From Fretibacter rubidus (GTDB taxonomy: Bacteria > Pseudomonadota > Alphaproteobacteria > Caulobacterales > Maricaulaceae): a stretch of 64,000 bases of DNA. The notes under the pieces are model-generated. The model was not told where the DNA came from and searched no databases. It saw only the letters and a program-made list of their open reading frames with translations. The stretch lies in NCBI RefSeq assembly GCF_041429785.1, contig NZ_CP163423.1, positions 1,488,001 to 1,552,000 of the forward strand, read 5' to 3'. Below are positions 18,025-26,809 of this stretch, piece after piece; positions within the stretch are counted from its first letter, which is position 1, and the number at the start of each line of letters is the position of its first letter. The position numbers and the translations under genes are program-made.

Positions 18025-19419
18025 TTAATTGCCTCCCGCTGCATTGCCAAAGCTCAATGGCCCGGGCTGTCCGAGGCGGAAATCACTTTTCGGCTTCAAG
18101 CCGCTGTTACGGTCAAGAACAACAGCGCCGTCAATCATAACGGTTTCGGGCCGCGCATAGGTCGAGAACGGTTCTGCGTTCCAGAGCACAATGTCCGCTC
18201 GCTTTCCAACCTCCAAAGACCCTGTTTCGTCATCAATGCCGAGCGCTTTTGCAGGGTTTGACGTCAACCACATCCACGCATCCGCGCGAGAGATATCAAG
18301 ACCTGCGCGGTTACCATCAGACCAGGCTTTGGCGACTTCTTGGTTGAGGCGCTGAATACCGTAAGCATCATCAGAATGGATCATCGCGCAGGCGCCAGCG
18401 GCATGGACAAAAGGAACGTTCTCACGAATTGTGTCGTAAGCTTCGGCTTTAAACCCGTACCAATCCGCCCACATTGCCGAGCATACATCGTTTTCTTTCA
18501 GCAAATCAGCGATTTTATAGCTTTCAATCGCGTGGTGGAATGTCGTAACTTTATAGTCAAATTCCTTGGCGATATCTATGATTTGGGCCATCTCATCCGC
18601 GCGGTAGCAATGCATTTGAACAAGGATTTTGCCGTCAATAACATCAGCGAGTGTTTCGAGTTGTAAATCACGCTTGAAGCCGTCACCGCCTTTGTCGCGT
18701 TTCTCTTTATACTCCGTCGCCTTGATCCAGTTTTTACGGTAACCCGCGACATTACCCATGCGAGAGCCAGGACCACCTTTGTTCCCGTAAACGCGTTTCG
18801 GGTTTTCACCACAGGCCATTTTAAGCGTATCGGGCGCATCTGGAAACTTCATGCCTTGAACCGTGCGGGCAGGGACATTGCGCAGGGTCACGCCGCGACC
18901 GCCAAACAAATTGGCTGAACCGGGAAGGACGTGCAGTGTTGTCGTGCCGCCTGCCAGGGCTTCGTCAAATCCTGGATCTTGGGGCCATACGCCGTGTTCT
19001 GCGTCCACTTCTGATGTGACGGGGCTCGTGACTTCATTACCGTCACTATGCGCGCGAATGCCGGGGGAGGGATAATTCCCGAGGTGGGAGTGAATATCAA
19101 TAATTCCAGGCGTCACATAACGACCTTTTGCATCCACTGTCACGTCAGCATTGCCGCCGTCAATATCAGTGCCAATCGCCGTTATGCGGCCGTCAGTAAT
19201 TAGGACAGAGCCATTTTCAATGAACCCACCGATGCCGTCATAAATGCGCGCATTAGTGATTAGCGTCGTCTCAGACGGAAGCGGTTGATAGGTCGAAGCA
19301 AAGGCAGGAGCTTTGTCAGCATCGCTGTCGTTATCCTTTTTCGTGGTTGTTTCGTTACCGCATGCCGCTAGGCCCACAATAACCGCGCCCAATAGGGTCA
19401 ATTTCAAAGTCGTTTTCAT
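18025..19419 (-). CDS. lipoprotein amidohydrolase, imidazolonepropionase-like
   Basis: 464 aa. Signal peptide with lipobox: LLGAVIVGLAACGNE, Cys at about residue 20, so probably anchored to a membrane facing the periplasm. Catalytic features are intact: TPGIIDIHSHLGNY (HxH), ILVQMHCYRADEM (His), VTTFHHAIESYKIADLL and MIHSDDAYGIQRL (metal-binding His-Ser-Asp). C-terminal sandwich is VGKRADIVLWNAEPFSTYA. It is a likely periplasmic metallohydrolase of cyclic amides or peptides, substrate unknown. First gene of a two-gene operon with the degenerate paralogue. Confidence 0.9.
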   Translation of the reverse strand: MKTTLKLTLLGAVIVGLAACGNETTTKKDNDSDADKAPAFASTYQPLPSETTLITNARIYDGIGGFIENGSVLITDGRITAIGTDIDGGNADVTVDAKGRYVTPGIIDIHSHLGNYPSPGIRAHSDGNEVTSPVTSEVDAEHGVWPQDPGFDEALAGGTTTLHVLPGSANLFGGRGVTLRNVPARTVQGMKFPDAPDTLKMACGENPKRVYGNKGGPGSRMGNVAGYRKNWIKATEYKEKRDKGGDGFKRDLQLETLADVIDGKILVQMHCYRADEMAQIIDIAKEFDYKVTTFHHAIESYKIADLLKENDVCSAMWADWYGFKAEAYDTIRENVPFVHAAGACAMIHSDDAYGIQRLNQEVAKAWSDGNRAGLDISRADAWMWLTSNPAKALGIDDETGSLEVGKRADIVLWNAEPFSTYARPETVMIDGAVVLDRNSGLKPKSDFRLGQPGPLSFGNAAGGN

Positions 19420-19544
19420 GGGGGTGACTTAACCACGGCATGCAATAACGGGCAAGGGGGCAAGGGCCAATTTTCAGGCCGCTATTCTCTTTTACGATAT
19501 GTTGGTCTATAGCGCCGCAAACATTTCAATACGAGGCCGTTACA

Positions 19545-20456
19545 ATGTCAGCTAATTTTCAAAGCCAAACGCCAGCGCTAAATGGTATTTACAGTGGATT
19601 ATTCACGGCTGCGGAGAATATATATGCGCATCTCAAGAAGGGATCTGGCCTACATATCGTCGAGACGAGTAACGATTCGGGTGACGCGCAAATTGGGCTG
19701 GATGTTATTGCAGATGAAGCATTTTTTGACTCGCTCAAAGATGACCCGAATGTGCGCTATGTCGTATCCGAAGAACGCCCAGGCTTAAGCAAAATATCAG
19801 ACGGCGATTACAGCATCGCACTCGACCCGCTGGACGGATCGAAATCTGCGCTGATTGGCATTCCGAGCGGGGCTATATTTGGCATTTTCAAATCCGCTGA
19901 GACCGATGTGGATTTTCACGGCGGTAACATTGTCAGCGGTGGATTTTTTGTCTTTGGCATGAATTTGGAAGTCTATTTCGCCGATGGAGACAAGGTTTTT
20001 AAAGGCCTATTTGACCAAGCCACGTCTCAATGGACAATCCTGCCCATCACAGCGCCGCTGCCCATCTCTAATGTATGGTCTATCAATGGGGCCAATATGA
20101 CGGTGTGGGATGACTGGCTGCAAGACCACTATGCCGCGCTATCTGACGCCACAAACGGCCAGACACCCATCAATATCCGCTGGTTTGCCTCTATGGTGTC
20201 CGATATTAAACGCCTTGTGTTGCAAGGCGGCATGTTCGCCTATCCACGCGCCAATCGCAAAGGCTATGAGAAGGGGCATCTGCGCCTCGTTTATGAAGCC
20301 ATTCCCATGTCATTCCTAATCCACGCCATGGGCGGCGCATCATCCAATGGGCAGCAATCGCTACTAAAGACACCCGTGAAAACGCTCCATGAAAAAACGC
20401 CCGTATTTATAGGTGAGGCGGATAAGATTGCGGCGCTTCATAAGGCGCAAGAGTAA
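19545..20456 (+). CDS. fbp: class I fructose-1,6-bisphosphatase
   Basis: 303 aa. Converts fructose 1,6-bisphosphate to fructose 6-phosphate in gluconeogenesis. Metal-binding motif is YSIALDPLDGSKSALIGIP. Substrate-binding parts are SINGANMTVWDDW, RWFASMVSDIKRLVLQGGMF with YPRANRKG, and LRLVYEAIPMSFLIHAMGG. It is about 30 residues shorter than the E. coli enzyme, and the classic DPLDGSSN reads DPLDGSKS. A related bisphosphate phosphatase is therefore not fully excluded, but the C-terminal half is diagnostic of FBPase. GAGG upstream of the ATG serves as RBS. Monocistronic. Confidence 0.87.
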   Translation: MSANFQSQTPALNGIYSGLFTAAENIYAHLKKGSGLHIVETSNDSGDAQIGLDVIADEAFFDSLKDDPNVRYVVSEERPGLSKISDGDYSIALDPLDGSKSALIGIPSGAIFGIFKSAETDVDFHGGNIVSGGFFVFGMNLEVYFADGDKVFKGLFDQATSQWTILPITAPLPISNVWSINGANMTVWDDWLQDHYAALSDATNGQTPINIRWFASMVSDIKRLVLQGGMFAYPRANRKGYEKGHLRLVYEAIPMSFLIHAMGGASSNGQQSLLKTPVKTLHEKTPVFIGEADKIAALHKAQE

Positions 20457-20537
20457 CGTCTCGCGAAAATGTATGTAAATCGCATAATGTTTATTATGAG
20501 AAATTATAGATATGTGAAGTCGTTCAATATCAGAGAC

Positions 20538-21362
20538 TTATAGCATTATTTCCATACCATCGTAAGCCACGCTTTGGGCTGGCAATATCTCTTTGCTCAG
20601 CACATTATAATCTAAATCAATATGCATATTTGTGAAGACGCCGTGTTTGGTTTGCGTCGTGGCGAGCCAGCGTAGCGCTTTGTCGGCGTGGGCGTGTGTT
20701 GGGTTCTCTAGGTAGCGTAGCGCGTCAATAATCCAGTAATCTGGACGGTCGATACGTGACAGGACATCAGGCGCAATATCGTGAACGTCTGGTGTATAGA
20801 CGATGCGGTCGTTGAGCATGAAGCCCAGCGACGGTGTCGGGCCGTGTGATAATCCGAGCACACCAAAGGAAATCACGCCACCGGGGCCGTCAATTTTGAT
20901 GTTATCGCCGTCTTTAATCAGCGGTTGGAGCTCCATTATGGGTGGATGGACGCGGCCTTCTGGTATCTCAAAACAATAGCCGAAACGATTGAAAACATTG
21001 CCTTTTGTGTGCTCATCCATATAGGCTGGGATACGTTTTCGCATACGGTATGCCAGCGCGCGAAGATCATCCAGCCCGTGGACTTGATCGGCATGATCAT
21101 GGGTGTAAAGCACTGCATCAAGGCGTTGAGTGCCCGCATTTAAGAGCTGTTCGCGCAGGTCTGGTGACGTATCAATCAGCACTGTTGTGCAATTATCCAC
21201 TGTCGAGCCGCCCTCTTCTGTCCATTGTTCAACAAGTATTGAGCAGCGCGTACGCCGGTTTTTGGGCTCTTCAGGGTCGCAAAAACCCCAATCGCCGCCC
21301 ACGCGCGGCACACCGCCCGATGACCCGCAACCGAGTATTGTCACACGCAGTCTAGGTTTCAT
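20538..21362 (-). CDS. MBL-fold metallohydrolase, PhnP-like
   Basis: 274 aa. Begins RLRVTILGCGSSGGVPRVGG, then CSILVE, the metal motif YTHDHADQVHGLDDLRAL (HxHxDH), and VLGLSHGPTPSLGF (third metal His). This is the PhnP-like subgroup of metallo-beta-lactamase phosphodiesterases. The ATG overlaps the tatD stop by 4 bases, as in the conserved alphaproteobacterial tmk-holB-tatD-MBL block. Probably a nuclease or cyclic phosphodiesterase. Confidence 0.88.
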   Translation of the reverse strand: MKPRLRVTILGCGSSGGVPRVGGDWGFCDPEEPKNRRTRCSILVEQWTEEGGSTVDNCTTVLIDTSPDLREQLLNAGTQRLDAVLYTHDHADQVHGLDDLRALAYRMRKRIPAYMDEHTKGNVFNRFGYCFEIPEGRVHPPIMELQPLIKDGDNIKIDGPGGVISFGVLGLSHGPTPSLGFMLNDRIVYTPDVHDIAPDVLSRIDRPDYWIIDALRYLENPTHAHADKALRWLATTQTKHGVFTNMHIDLDYNVLSKEILPAQSVAYDGMEIML

Positions 21363-22144
21363 GACGTTGGCCGCTTGGCTTTGGTGAACAGATTAAAGAA
21401 GTTATCCGTGGTGATCTTCGCTGTCTCCTTAAGGTTCCATCCTTTCAGCTCAGCTAGCTTATGCGCGACATCGACCACAAAAGCTGGCTCACAGCGATGT
21501 CCACGGTGCGGCACTGGCGCGAGATATGGGCAATCTGTCTCTATCAAGATACGGTTGTCTGGCACAAGTCCGACAATCGCGCGCACATCATCGGCCTTTT
21601 TAAAGGTAATGATACCAGAAAACGCAATGTAAAGCCCCATATCAAGCCCGCGCTGCGCGAGCCGTTCGCCAGATGTATAGCAATGCAGCAGCGCCGGGAA
21701 TGCACCCTTAGTCATTTCAGCCTCTAAGATGTCGCCCATCTTATCATCGGCATTGCGTGAGTGAATAATTAGCGGCAATTGTGTCTCTCGCGCGGCGTCA
21801 ATATGAGCGCGAAAGTTCTTAAACTGCGCGGCTTCGTCGCTATAGTTATAATGGAAATCCAGTCCCGTTTCGCCGATGCCGATAACTTTCGGGTCAGATG
21901 CTTTTTCAATTAATTGCGCTGCTGTGATGTCGGGGTTATCTTTGGCGTCATGTGGGTGCGTCCCGACGCTGGCCCACATATTTGGATAGCAATTGGCAAC
22001 AGCGAGCGTGGCGTCAAAATCCGACAATTTGCAACAAATGTTGAGCATGGTGCCGACGCCCGCATCAACCGCGCGTGCCACAACATCGTCAAGGTCACCC
22101 TCAAATTTCTCGCCGTGCAAGTTTACGTGACTATCGACAAACAT
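21359..22144 (-). CDS. tatD: TatD-family metal-dependent DNase
   Basis: 261 aa, full length. Motifs are FVDSHVNLHGEKF (HxN in place of the usual HxH at the first metal site), VGTHPHDAKD, IGIGETGLDFHYNYSD (Glu ligand), PLIIHSRNAD, ALLHCYTSG and the C-terminal ILIETDCPYLAPVPHRG. TatD/YcfH proteins are 3'-5' exonucleases or D-aminoacyl-tRNA deacylase-like enzymes. It overlaps the next gene by 4 bases and abuts holB. Confidence 0.93.
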   Translation of the reverse strand: MFVDSHVNLHGEKFEGDLDDVVARAVDAGVGTMLNICCKLSDFDATLAVANCYPNMWASVGTHPHDAKDNPDITAAQLIEKASDPKVIGIGETGLDFHYNYSDEAAQFKNFRAHIDAARETQLPLIIHSRNADDKMGDILEAEMTKGAFPALLHCYTSGERLAQRGLDMGLYIAFSGIITFKKADDVRAIVGLVPDNRILIETDCPYLAPVPHRGHRCEPAFVVDVAHKLAELKGWNLKETAKITTDNFFNLFTKAKRPTS

Positions 22145-23205
22145 TACGCCGCTCGCAGTTCTGAAAGCGCGGTAAGCAAGACAGTTTTCTTATCCATATT
22201 AATCGCGTCCTCGACCCGCTGCCACTCACCCATTTTAGACCATAAGCGCATCCAATGCTCCGCAGGCTTGCTCACAGGGAATGGTTTAAAGGCGCCAGTC
22301 CACTCTCCTGTCACGGAATATCGGGCTTGGCTTTGTAGTATATCTTGAAGGCAATCCCAAAATAATTGCCGCGAGGCTGCTTGGTCTTTTAACGACAGTC
22401 GCCCGGCCATGGTTTGGTCAAAGCTGCTATCGTTTCGCTCCAAGCTTGAGATGAACCGCGTCAGCGGACCCAATACTTCATCTGCGTTCTGAACGAGCGC
22501 TAAGGCTTTGCCCGGGCCACCGCGCGATAGCTTCACAGCCCCATCGATTACATTGGGCGCGGCATCGATTTGATTACGTAGCCACGGCATTATATCCGCC
22601 TCTGGCACGGGTCGTAATTGCATGAGCATACAGCGTGACCGAATAGTGGGAAGCAATCGTCCTGGTGAATTAGCCAGCAATAATATCAAAGCGTCTTTTG
22701 GCGGTTCTTCCAACGTCTTGAGTAATGCATTCTCAGCGTTGCGGTTCATATCATCCATACAGTCGATTATGGCGATACGCGGGAGCTTGTCCTCCGCTGG
22801 TGTGTTCTCAAAAAAACTGTTCATGTCCCGCACGGCCGCAACGGGGATTTCGGTTTTAAACCGTTTGAGTTTTTCGTCATAAGGACGGCGGAGCACAAAC
22901 AAATTACCGTGACCCTGCGCACTGATGCGTTGCGAAACGGGGTCTTCGACGGGAATGTTCAGACTGCCGCGCAGTTGCGACTGACCGCCCAGCATATGGC
23001 GAATGATACGGTAAGCAAGTGTCGCTTTGCCAACACCCTGCGGCCCTGTGATAAGCCACGCATGATGCAAACGACCTGAATTTTGTGCGCGTAAAAACTG
23101 CGTTTCCGCGTCTGCATGACCTATCAGGTCATAGGTGTCTCTAGGGTGGTCACAGCCTGGCGCGCGGTCGCTTTCCGGCAGATAAACTGTTTCCTCGCGC
23201 CGCAT
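22144..23205 (-). CDS. holB: DNA polymerase III subunit delta'
   Basis: 353 aa. Clamp-loader subunit: P-loop AWLITGPQGVGKATLAYRI, LPRIAIIDCMDDMNRNAENA, LLKTLEEPPKDALILLLAN and the sensor region LLPTIRSRCMLMQLRPV. It follows tmk directly (TAG then ATG) and abuts tatD, which fits the conserved gene order. The metG gene that often lies between holB and tatD in related genomes is not present here. Confidence 0.94.
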   Translation of the reverse strand: MRREETVYLPESDRAPGCDHPRDTYDLIGHADAETQFLRAQNSGRLHHAWLITGPQGVGKATLAYRIIRHMLGGQSQLRGSLNIPVEDPVSQRISAQGHGNLFVLRRPYDEKLKRFKTEIPVAAVRDMNSFFENTPAEDKLPRIAIIDCMDDMNRNAENALLKTLEEPPKDALILLLANSPGRLLPTIRSRCMLMQLRPVPEADIMPWLRNQIDAAPNVIDGAVKLSRGGPGKALALVQNADEVLGPLTRFISSLERNDSSFDQTMAGRLSLKDQAASRQLFWDCLQDILQSQARYSVTGEWTGAFKPFPVSKPAEHWMRLWSKMGEWQRVEDAINMDKKTVLLTALSELRAA

Positions 23206-23865
23206 CTAGGCGTTATCAACCGCCAACTTACCCGCAAGATCTGGGAACTTCTGCGTCACACCAAAAAACAGGCGCGTTTGAACGGCGTCTTTTTTCGCAC
23301 CCCCATCGAGCACGAAGATGCGGTCTTGGTTCTTATCCGCAATATCAAGAAAGGCCGCACGAAGCGTATTGTGAAACTCCATCGACTCTGCATCAAAACG
23401 CGAGATTTCTTCACCGCGAGTCTCCACACGTTTCATGGCAATAACCGGGTCAACATCAAATAGAATTGTCAGATCTGGCTCAAACCCGCCCATAACGGCG
23501 TCATGAACGCCTTTTACGCGCTCCGCACCAATGCCGCGCGCATAGCCTTGATAGGCGACGCTGCTATCAGCAAAACGATCACTAATGACCCACGCGCCGC
23601 GCGCAAGTGCTGGTTTGATAAGCTTTTCAACATGGTCTAGCCGCGCTGCATACATTAACAGAAGCTCAGTCATGCCCGACCACCGATCTTTTGTGCCGTC
23701 GAGTACCAGTTTACGAATGGATTCTGCCCCAAATGTGCCACCAGGTTCGCGTGTTAGTACTGTTTCAATGCCGATTGCATTGAGCGCATCAGCCAGACGT
23801 TTGGCCTGTGTCGTTTTACCTGCGCCTTCACCGCCTTCCAGCGTTATAAATTTTCCGCGTTCCAT
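23206..23865 (-). CDS. tmk: thymidylate kinase
   Basis: 219 aa. Phosphorylates dTMP to dTDP. P-loop FITLEGGEGAGKTTQAKRLA, DRX motif ISDRFADSSVAYQGYARG with the following lid, and TREPGG for dTMP binding. Length and motifs are standard. Operon with dacC upstream (one base apart) and holB downstream. Confidence 0.96.
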   Translation of the reverse strand: MERGKFITLEGGEGAGKTTQAKRLADALNAIGIETVLTREPGGTFGAESIRKLVLDGTKDRWSGMTELLLMYAARLDHVEKLIKPALARGAWVISDRFADSSVAYQGYARGIGAERVKGVHDAVMGGFEPDLTILFDVDPVIAMKRVETRGEEISRFDAESMEFHNTLRAAFLDIADKNQDRIFVLDGGAKKDAVQTRLFFGVTQKFPDLAGKLAVDNA

Positions 23866-23866
23866 A

Positions 23867-25015
23867 TTACCCTCTTATCTTGCTGACTAATACGCTGATA
23901 ACGCGTGAAAAGGCTGATTTTTGTTTAACGTCATTGGCTGCGACTAGGGGTACAACACGTATATCACGGCCAGGCTCTTGGATAATCAAATCGGCAATCA
24001 CGTCACCTTTTGTAACGGGAGCCGCCACAGCTTTATACCGAATTTGTGTTTTAAGGCGGGTGCGGTCTGGACGGTATAATCCACTGACGACATCCTCAGT
24101 AACGACGGCTTCAACGGCATCCTCTGCCCCCATAAAAACATCAATACTTTCAACAACATCACCAGCTTTGTAAAGGTCATAAACATCAAAGCTGTCAAAG
24201 GCCGCCTGCATGAGGCGCACACTTTCTTCGCGGCGCTCAGATTTACTCCCAAGTCCGTTCACAACCATGATACGGCGGTCTTCCCCGCGTTTGGCTGAAC
24301 CCACAAGTCCGTAACCAGAGCTTTCCGTATGACCAGTCTTTAGGCCGTCTGCCCCTGTAAAACGCCCCAGTAAAGGGTTGCGGTTGCTTTGCGTAATCCC
24401 ATTCCATGTAAAAGACCGTTCGGAATATAAGCTATAAAACTCTGGATATTCAGACACAAAACGCTGCGCGTAACGCGCTAGATCATATAGGCTGATATTA
24501 TGCTCAGGGTGTGGCCAACCTGTCGAATTACGAAATGTTGCACTATCAAAGCCTAATGAGCGCGCATGTTGGGTCATCATATCGGCAAAGGCGGTCTCTG
24601 AACCCGCTAAACCTTCGGCCAATACGATACAGGCATCATTGCCCGATTGAATGATAACACCTTTCAGCAAATCCCTGACGGCGACCTTAGAGCCAAGGTC
24701 TAAGAACATGGTTGAACTGCCAGATTTTGCACCGCCGCGACGCCACGCTTCTTCTGATACTGTGAATTCTGTGTCTAGGGTAATGCGGCCCTGGCGAATG
24801 GCATCAAATACCAACTCAGCCGTAACAATTTTTGTCATAGACGCCGGTGCAATCGGCAGACGAGCGTCTTTTTCAAATAATATAGAGCCTGTCTCATAAT
24901 CCATAATAATGGCGTGGGGGGCCGGTGTATTAAAACCAGATTGAGCAGAGGCCGTCAGGGTGTTGCAAAACAAAGCCGTTGATAGACAGAAACTTAAAGC
25001 TAAAATGCGGTTCAC
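23867..25015 (-). CDS. dacC: D-alanyl-D-alanine carboxypeptidase (PBP5/6 family)
   Basis: 382 aa, serine-type D,D-carboxypeptidase that trims peptidoglycan stem peptides. GTG start at 25015 with GGAG 6 bases upstream. N-terminal signal peptide ILALSFCLSTALFCNTLTASAQ. Penicillin-binding motifs are APASMTKIVTAE (SxxK), IIQSGNDACIVLAEGLAG (SxN) and DGLKTGHTESSGYGLVGSAKR (KTG). The C-terminal part matches the PBP5 beta-rich domain and ends in a basic, hydrophobic helix (SAFSRVISVLVSKIRG) expected to be a membrane anchor. The dacC/dacA name is by family only. Confidence 0.93.
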   Translation of the reverse strand: MNRILALSFCLSTALFCNTLTASAQSGFNTPAPHAIIMDYETGSILFEKDARLPIAPASMTKIVTAELVFDAIRQGRITLDTEFTVSEEAWRRGGAKSGSSTMFLDLGSKVAVRDLLKGVIIQSGNDACIVLAEGLAGSETAFADMMTQHARSLGFDSATFRNSTGWPHPEHNISLYDLARYAQRFVSEYPEFYSLYSERSFTWNGITQSNRNPLLGRFTGADGLKTGHTESSGYGLVGSAKRGEDRRIMVVNGLGSKSERREESVRLMQAAFDSFDVYDLYKAGDVVESIDVFMGAEDAVEAVVTEDVVSGLYRPDRTRLKTQIRYKAVAAPVTKGDVIADLIIQEPGRDIRVVPLVAANDVKQKSAFSRVISVLVSKIRG

Positions 25016-25044
25016 GGAAATCTCCGGTGCGGTGCGACAGAATC

Positions 25045-25071
25045 AAAAAAGCACGCCATAACAGCGTGCTT
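25045..25071 (-). terminator. rho-independent terminator after rlpA
   Basis: Minus-strand hairpin AAGCACGC, 7-base loop, GCGTGCTT followed by a T-run (arms 25064-25071 and 25049-25056). It sits past the rlpA stop at 25130 and before the dacC start. Confidence 0.85.
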
Positions 25072-25129
25072 CTTAGTTTTCACATCCACTTGCCGGGGTA
25101 AAGGCCCACGCAGTGATTATATTAAAATA

Positions 25130-26251
25130 TTACTTTATTGTATGGGTGTAATTCACCGCAGGTATCCACTCTGCTTTGACCTCTGAACCTGACTTGGCCA
25201 TATGGATCGGGCCTTTAATCGTCAGGGTCACCACACCGTCATCTTCTTCTACGCCCTGTGGTAATGCAGGCTGCGGGACGGCTTGGGGCACAAATTGTGG
25301 CTCGGCGGTCTTGGGCACAACGGGTTGCGGCGTCGGTTGATAGGGGGCAAATTCACGCGGCATTGGCGCGGGTTGCTGTAAAGGCGCGGCAGGTGGCGTG
25401 TAAGCTTGTGCTTCGGGTGCCTGTTGTCTGCGTAGCGGTTGATAGCCTTGCGGCGCAGAAGGCTGCGTTTGAGGGGCGAGTTGCGGCACAGGCTGCGGTA
25501 TAGCTTGCGGACGCGGCGCTTCTACCATGCGCGACGGTGCCATCGGGTCAGCAGGGCCGACATAACGGACGCGAACACGACCAATGCCGTCTTCAATTGT
25601 ACCTAATGCGCTTGCGGCAGCTTCTGATAAATCAATGATACGGTTGCCAACAAATGGGCCGCGGTCATTCAGGCGAACCATAATGGAACGCCCATTATCC
25701 AGATTAGTGACATGTAACATGCTGTTCAGTGGCAATGTTTTATGCGCGGCTGTCATGTCATTTTTGTTGTAAATTTCGCCCGTCGCAGTGGGTTTGCCGT
25801 GGAATTTATCACCATACCAGCTTGCCTCACCGACCTTATCATAGTCAGGTTGATGCTTTGGTTTATAGCTTTTACCCATGATAGAGTAACGCTTACCAAT
25901 GCGTTGGTGCTTGTAAAGATCACGGTCAACCATGGATGGATCAAATGGCACAGAGGCCGTTGCGGACGGGGCTGGTGCGCTTACTTGTGGACGCGGCGCG
26001 GGCATGCTCTGCGGCTCATAAGGTGACGGAATAGAGTAAGCTGGACGTCCGTCTGGTACGGTTGATACACGCGGCAAGCTTGGCCGTGTCAGAGACGCCA
26101 TCTTGACTGCATTTTGATCAATTTTATACGTGATGGGTGCACCAGAGGCGACCTTAACGCTTGAGGTTGTCGAGCAGGCCGACATCGTCAACGCGCAAGC
26201 GCCTGCTAAAGTTAAAGACACGATTTTTTTTACGTCAAAGACCATCATCAT
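25130..26251 (-). CDS. rlpA: RlpA-family septal ring lytic transglycosylase lipoprotein
   Basis: 373 aa from ATG 26251; ATGs at 26248, 26245 and upstream at 26263 and 26290 are alternatives. The signal has a lipobox, KKIVSLTLAGACALTMSACST. After a Pro-rich spacer comes the double-psi beta-barrel RlpA domain: GEASWYGDKFHGKPTATGE, AAHKTLPLNSMLHVTNLDNG and VRLNDRGPFVGNRIIDLS with the catalytic Asp. The C-terminal third is Pro/Gln-rich (many APQPVPQ repeats) and no SPOR domain is seen, unlike E. coli RlpA. Likely cleaves denuded glycan at the septum. Confidence 0.9.
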   Translation of the reverse strand: MMMVFDVKKIVSLTLAGACALTMSACSTTSSVKVASGAPITYKIDQNAVKMASLTRPSLPRVSTVPDGRPAYSIPSPYEPQSMPAPRPQVSAPAPSATASVPFDPSMVDRDLYKHQRIGKRYSIMGKSYKPKHQPDYDKVGEASWYGDKFHGKPTATGEIYNKNDMTAAHKTLPLNSMLHVTNLDNGRSIMVRLNDRGPFVGNRIIDLSEAAASALGTIEDGIGRVRVRYVGPADPMAPSRMVEAPRPQAIPQPVPQLAPQTQPSAPQGYQPLRRQQAPEAQAYTPPAAPLQQPAPMPREFAPYQPTPQPVVPKTAEPQFVPQAVPQPALPQGVEEDDGVVTLTIKGPIHMAKSGSEVKAEWIPAVNYTHTIK

Positions 26252-26548
26252 AACACTCACCATCTCTACAGCTTTCGCCGTTTCCCACATTTCATTTATG
26301 AGATACCAATCTGTGTCGGTTTTCTCTTCATTGGGTGTTAAGCTAAACGAACAAGTTTAAACTCAGGTTTGAAAACAGACCTAATGAACAACAAAAATTC
26401 AGGGTTGCCAGAGGGTTAACGCCCGACCCGCTACGGGGTTTGTGCGGCGGATGAATAGTGAAAAGCTATAAATGCAATTTTTGTCATAAAAGGGTTGCGA
26501 GCCGCGCCGAATATGCTAATCCCGCGCGTGCAGACCAAGCATATCCTC

Positions 26549-26638
26549 GGGTGGGTGGCAGAGCGGTTGAATGCACCAGTCTTGAAAACTGGCGTGGGGG
26601 TAACTCCACCGGGGGTTCGAATCCCTCCCCGCCCGCCA
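26549..26638 (+). tRNA. tRNA-Ser (anticodon UGA)
   Basis: A 90-base class II tRNA. Acceptor stem GGGTGGG (26549-26555) pairs with CCCGCCC (26628-26634). The anticodon stem CCAGT/ACTGG holds the loop CTTGAAA with anticodon TGA at 26583-26585. A long variable arm GTGGGGGTAACTCCAC and T-loop GGTTCGAATCC follow, and CCA is encoded at 26636-26638. No integrase is next to it. Confidence 0.97.
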
Positions 26639-26809
26639 CTGCTTTGCAGTCGCTCTCCTCTTCTTTTTTAAATGCAGCGTGTTTCCCGTGGTAAGTTGCA
26701 TGTGTTGGTCAGCATTTAACGCCGCACATTTTTTGTGCAGGCACATATCGTTAGTGTTTCCCGCATCATAAAATATGTATTTGCTCCGACATCTCCTTAG
26801 GGTAGCTCT

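Noticed and set aside
26549-26638. tRNA-Ser as an integration site
   Set aside because: No integrase, partial tRNA copy or mobile genes on either side.
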